33,691 nucleotides of DNA from CAYMRB01 sp964392615. Its GTDB lineage: Bacteria > Planctomycetota > UBA8108. The DNA lies in assembly GCA_964392615.1 (NCBI GenBank), contig CAYMRB010000049.1, forward strand, positions 1 through 33,691, in the 5' to 3' direction. Positions within the stretch are counted from its first letter, which is position 1. Each line of letters starts with the position of its first letter. Shown in pieces: positions 30,921 through 33,691 of this stretch. The notes under the pieces were generated by a model. It did no database searches. It was not told where the DNA came from and saw only the letters and a list, made by a program, of their open reading frames with translations. A program made the translations under genes and the position numbers.

Positions 30921-33691
30921 GCCGCGTCGACCGCTGACGGCGTTCGCTGAACGAATCGCTCGCGTCGCGACGGTGTGGATTGCGGTCGCGTGCGTCGCGA
31001 TCGGCGTCGCTCCAGTGCGCGCGCAAGGCGACGTCGACGGTCGCACCGCGCTTCCCAGCGGATTTTTCGTCGCGCACGGCACGATTCGATTGACGGTGGA
31101 TGCATCGCCGCTCGCCCTCGACTTGCCGGCGGGATGGACCGACGGCGAGGACGTTGCTTTCGAGCCTGCGAGCGGGGTGCGCGTGCGCCTGCGGAACGCT
31201 GCGGACGGCGAGGCCGGATTCGTCACCGTACTCGACCTGCGAGGGCGAGATGCCGGACCGATCGACGTGCGCGTCGAGGTCGAGATCGATGCGTACGCTG
31301 AAGCGCTGACCGCGCGGCTGGCTCCCGGCGTTCCCGGCGTCGCCCTGCTGTCGTTGCACGGCGCGGGCATGAACGCCGCGCGCGGCTTCTATTGGGCGGA
31401 GACCGACGTCGGCCTGGACCTGTCCGACACCGATTCGAAGCTGACGGTGACGCGAGACGGCGACTTGCGCGGCATCTCGGTCGAAGGGCGCATCCTGCCC
31501 GGACGCGAGGTGGCTGTCTTCGCGTGGCAGCGACGCGCGTCGGTGTTCGGCGATGCGGCGACCTCGAGTCGTTCGAGTCGTCGAGCTGACGACGACCTTC
31601 CGACGTTCGCCGGCTGGCGGATCGGGGGCGGCGAGACGGCCTCGCGCGTGACCGCTGCGTTCGACGCGTCAGCGGACTCCGGTGCGCTCGGCGAGGAGTT
31701 CTATATCGAGCTCGCCGACGGCTGGCAGAAGGGTGCTGGCAAGGCGTTCAAGGGGCCGGCGCGCGATTGGCTTTCTCCGGAGCCGAGCTCGTTTCCGGAC
31801 GGGCTCGCGCCGTTCGTCGCCGCGGTGACGGCACGGTCGGGACGCGTCGGCGTCTGGATCGTGCCGCACGGATTCTCCGACGACGAGCGTTTCGACGCGC
31901 AGCCGAGGGCGTTCGTCCGCGACGCGAAGGGGCGTCCGATCTCCGATCGTTTTCTCGGTCGGCTCGTCGTCGACCCGACCTCTGCGGAGGGGCAGGACCA
32001 TCTGCGATCGATCGCCGCCGCGCTCCGTCGCGACGGGTGCCGCGTGCTCCGCATCGGGGGCTTGCGCCAAGCCTTGGTGTACTACGCGCGAAACCGGGCC
32101 GTGCTCGCGGAACGGGAGACGGCGGTCGATGTCGTCGCGGCGAGCCTCGCCGTATTGCGAGACGCGCTCGGGCCCGACGCGCTTCTGTGCGGCGGCGACG
32201 ACACGCCGGAAGAGCTCATCGGGTCGCTCGACGGACTGCGGCCGGCGTGGGACCCGGCGGTCGGCCTCGAGCCGCTGCGTCAGGAGCTCGCCGCGGCAGG
32301 GCGTACGCTGCACCGCCGCCTGCTCGGGATCAGCGTCGAGTGCCTTCCGGTCCGCGCATGGTCTCTGAGCGACGATGCGGTCGTGCGCCGGCGTGCCCGT
32401 GAGTCGCGGCGACGAATCGCCGCGCTGACCGGCCGCGGCCTGATGCTCGGCGCCGACGCTCGGCGAGGGCAGGTCGAAACACCGTCGTCCGGATCGTCGG
32501 CCATTTCGCCTCTCGACGCGTTCCCGCACGACGAGGTGCCGCACGTGTGGTGCCTGAAGCGTCGCGTTGAACCTCGCGGGCCGACGGTCCACGTCGTCGC
32601 GGCGTTCAACTCGAGCGAGGTCGAGACGCGGACGATCCAGGTCGAGCGTCGCGATCTCGGCCTGCCGCCCGGACGCTACCTCGCGTTCGATCCCGACCGT
32701 GAGGAGTTCCTCGGCGCGCTCGAGTTCCCGCTCGACTTCACGCTGCGACCCGCAGCGTCGCGCGCCATCGAGCTCACGCCGGATCCGGGCGGAGCACGCG
32801 TTGTCGGCGATCGATCCGTCGGCGACGGAACGGTCGCGCCGCGACTTTCGGTCGAGACGGACGCGGCCTCCGGACGACCCCTGCTGACCTGGACGCGCGG
32901 GCGAATCGACGGCGCGCCGCCGGCGAGCTTCGCGCTCTACCGCGACGGCGAGCTCATCCGCGTGACGAGCGGCGACGGGCATCTCGGCGAGCTCGCGCCG
33001 CCGGGCACCTCGCGACAGTATGCCTTGCTGCCGCGGCGGACCGGTGACGACACGCCGCGCGTACTCGAAGCGGACGGCGACGAGACCGCGGGGTCGCTTC
33101 CGCGCGCAGTGGTGCGCTACGACGCGCCGCGTGCGAGAGACGTCGAGCTCAGTCGACGCGCACCGCGCGCATCGACGTCGAGCGGCGCTCCGCTCGCCCG
33201 TGACCGCTCGGCGTTCGGAGGCGCGCTCGTCGTCCGCGGTCGGCGCTACGACACCGGCCTCGGCGTCCTCGCGCCGGCGCGAATCGAATACGACCTCGGC
33301 GGCGCGTGGCGAGTCTTCACGGCACAGGTCGGCATCGACGACGCCGCACGGTTGCGAGGCAGCGTCATCTTCGCGGTCGAGGTCGACGGCGTCGAGCGCT
33401 ACCGCAGCCCGGTTGTGCGAGGCCACCACGAGGAGCCCATCGACGTGAGGGTCGAGATCGCCGGAGCCCAGCGCATGGTACTCGTCGTCGAGGATGCGGG
33501 CGACGGAGCGACGGGAGATCTGGCGGACTGGCTGGAGCCGCGGCTGTGGGTGGGGGAGGCCGGGGCTGACTCCGACTCCGACTCCGAATCCGACGCCGAC
33601 GCCGACGCCGACTCCGACGCCGACACCGACTCCGAGTCCGACGCCGACTCCGACACCGACTCCGACACCGACTCCGACACCGACTCCGACT
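30901..33691 (+). CDS. Secreted GH36-like barrel / NPCBM protein with Asp-Ser repeat tail, 3' end missing
   Basis: The frame is open to the right window edge, giving 930 residues. A Sec signal peptide follows a basic n-region (WIAVACVAIGVAPVRA/QG). Residues about 60-270 are beta-rich. Residues about 298-480 resemble clan GH-D (GH36/GH27) TIM barrels: FPDGLAPFVAAV, RVGVWIVP, VVDPTSAEGQDHLRSI. The strand that should carry the nucleophile reads CRVLRIGGLRQ (near residue 382) instead of the family's K-x-D. Residues about 763-885 are an NPCBM/NEW2 carbohydrate-binding domain (GRRYDTGLGVLAP, then DWLEPRLW). From residue 890 comes an Asp-Ser/Ala/Thr dipeptide tail. The GTG at 30901 follows GAGG and overlaps the xylulokinase end by 20 bases; an ATG at 30874 is an alternative. 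It probably binds or processes glycans outside the cell. Confidence 0.78.
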   Translation, partial: MRASRREPRRPLTAFAERIARVATVWIAVACVAIGVAPVRAQGDVDGRTALPSGFFVAHGTIRLTVDASPLALDLPAGWTDGEDVAFEPASGVRVRLRNAADGEAGFVTVLDLRGRDAGPIDVRVEVEIDAYAEALTARLAPGVPGVALLSLHGAGMNAARGFYWAETDVGLDLSDTDSKLTVTRDGDLRGISVEGRILPGREVAVFAWQRRASVFGDAATSSRSSRRADDDLPTFAGWRIGGGETASRVTAAFDASADSGALGEEFYIELADGWQKGAGKAFKGPARDWLSPEPSSFPDGLAPFVAAVTARSGRVGVWIVPHGFSDDERFDAQPRAFVRDAKGRPISDRFLGRLVVDPTSAEGQDHLRSIAAALRRDGCRVLRIGGLRQALVYYARNRAVLAERETAVDVVAASLAVLRDALGPDALLCGGDDTPEELIGSLDGLRPAWDPAVGLEPLRQELAAAGRTLHRRLLGISVECLPVRAWSLSDDAVVRRRARESRRRIAALTGRGLMLGADARRGQVETPSSGSSAISPLDAFPHDEVPHVWCLKRRVEPRGPTVHVVAAFNSSEVETRTIQVERRDLGLPPGRYLAFDPDREEFLGALEFPLDFTLRPAASRAIELTPDPGGARVVGDRSVGDGTVAPRLSVETDAASGRPLLTWTRGRIDGAPPASFALYRDGELIRVTSGDGHLGELAPPGTSRQYALLPRRTGDDTPRVLEADGDETAGSLPRAVVRYDAPRARDVELSRRAPRASTSSGAPLARDRSAFGGALVVRGRRYDTGLGVLAPARIEYDLGGAWRVFTAQVGIDDAARLRGSVIFAVEVDGVERYRSPVVRGHHEEPIDVRVEIAGAQRMVLVVEDAGDGATGDLADWLEPRLWVGEAGADSDSDSESDADADADSDADTDSESDADSDTDSDTDSDTDSD
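33568..33691 (+). repeat. Hexanucleotide repeat encoding Asp-Ser/Ala/Thr dipeptides
   Basis: The last 124 bases are tandem 6-mers of the type GACTCC, GACGCC and GACACC (two GAA/GAG variants), extending beyond the window. At the end the unit becomes an exact 12-mer, GACTCCGACACC. It encodes an acidic linker like the SD repeats of surface adhesins, which often serve as wall-spanning or calcium-stiffened stalks. Confidence 0.9.

Noticed and set aside
31669..33429. 586-codon minus-strand open frame at the right end
   Set aside because: Shadow of the NPCBM protein gene, whose plus-strand frame has a signal peptide and a recognisable domain.
33399..33680. Ser/Glu-rich minus-strand frame
   Set aside because: It is the reverse complement of the Asp-Ser hexamer repeat; the plus-strand frame continues an upstream secreted protein.
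1..33691. tRNA, rRNA, CRISPR arrays, insertion sequences, integrases
   Set aside because: Looked for on both strands by eye; no cloverleaf, rRNA motif, regularly spaced repeat array or transposase was recognised.

Overview
The window is a GC-rich bacterial chromosome segment with tightly packed genes on both strands. The gene content suggests an uncultured planctomycete or close relative. It has two secreted proteins with type I dockerins, a very large secreted CARDB/PPC-like protein, an NPCBM/NEW2 protein with a glycosidase-like barrel, an FGE-type sulfatase, an Omp85 protein (so an outer membrane), and the MEP isoprenoid enzyme IspG. This placement is inferred from domain content; no rRNA or tRNA marker was seen.

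Layout. 1-1379 (-): 5' part of an Ala/Lys-rich repetitive coiled-coil exported protein, cut by the window edge. 1614-7061 (+): complete hutU-hutH-hutI-hutG operon with stop/start overlaps, degrading histidine to glutamate. 7083-7196: large imperfect inverted repeat between convergent genes. 7252-12763 (-): lipoprotein plus the ~180 kDa NAD-dependent glutamate dehydrogenase, which would pass hut-derived glutamate into 2-oxoglutarate. 12935-14598 (+): promoter, class I-type cobalamin riboswitch and a secreted beta-propeller/dockerin protein. 14725-15915 (+): M24 peptidase. 15918-16145: internal fragment of a B12-binding radical SAM gene. 16163-20049 (-): about 1295-residue cohesin-like/CARDB/PPC-like/dockerin protein split by one frameshift. 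20374-23149 (-): sulfatase, C39-like and metallopeptidase-like lipoproteins coupled by ATGA overlaps. 23155-23310 (-): C-terminal remnant of a glyoxalase-fold (VOC) gene. 23311-25689 (-): BamA-like Omp85. 25873-27622 (+): ispG and a Tsr3-like gene, with a good promoter before ispG. 27660-29121 (-): uncharacterised DUF6930-like protein and an excisionase-type HTH protein. 29292-end (+): xylulokinase, then an NPCBM protein ending in an Asp-Ser repeat that runs off the window.

How the genes work together. The clearest metabolic unit is histidine to glutamate to 2-oxoglutarate (hut genes plus NAD-GDH). The most unusual unit is the B12 riboswitch driving a secreted propeller-dockerin protein with no recognisable B12 transport or synthesis gene beside it. 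That arrangement suggests an extracellular or surface corrinoid-capture protein, by analogy to the BtuG beta-propeller of Bacteroides. This is a hypothesis from context, not shown by the sequence. A cohesin-like domain and two dockerins in neighbouring genes also hint at non-covalent assembly of secreted proteins.
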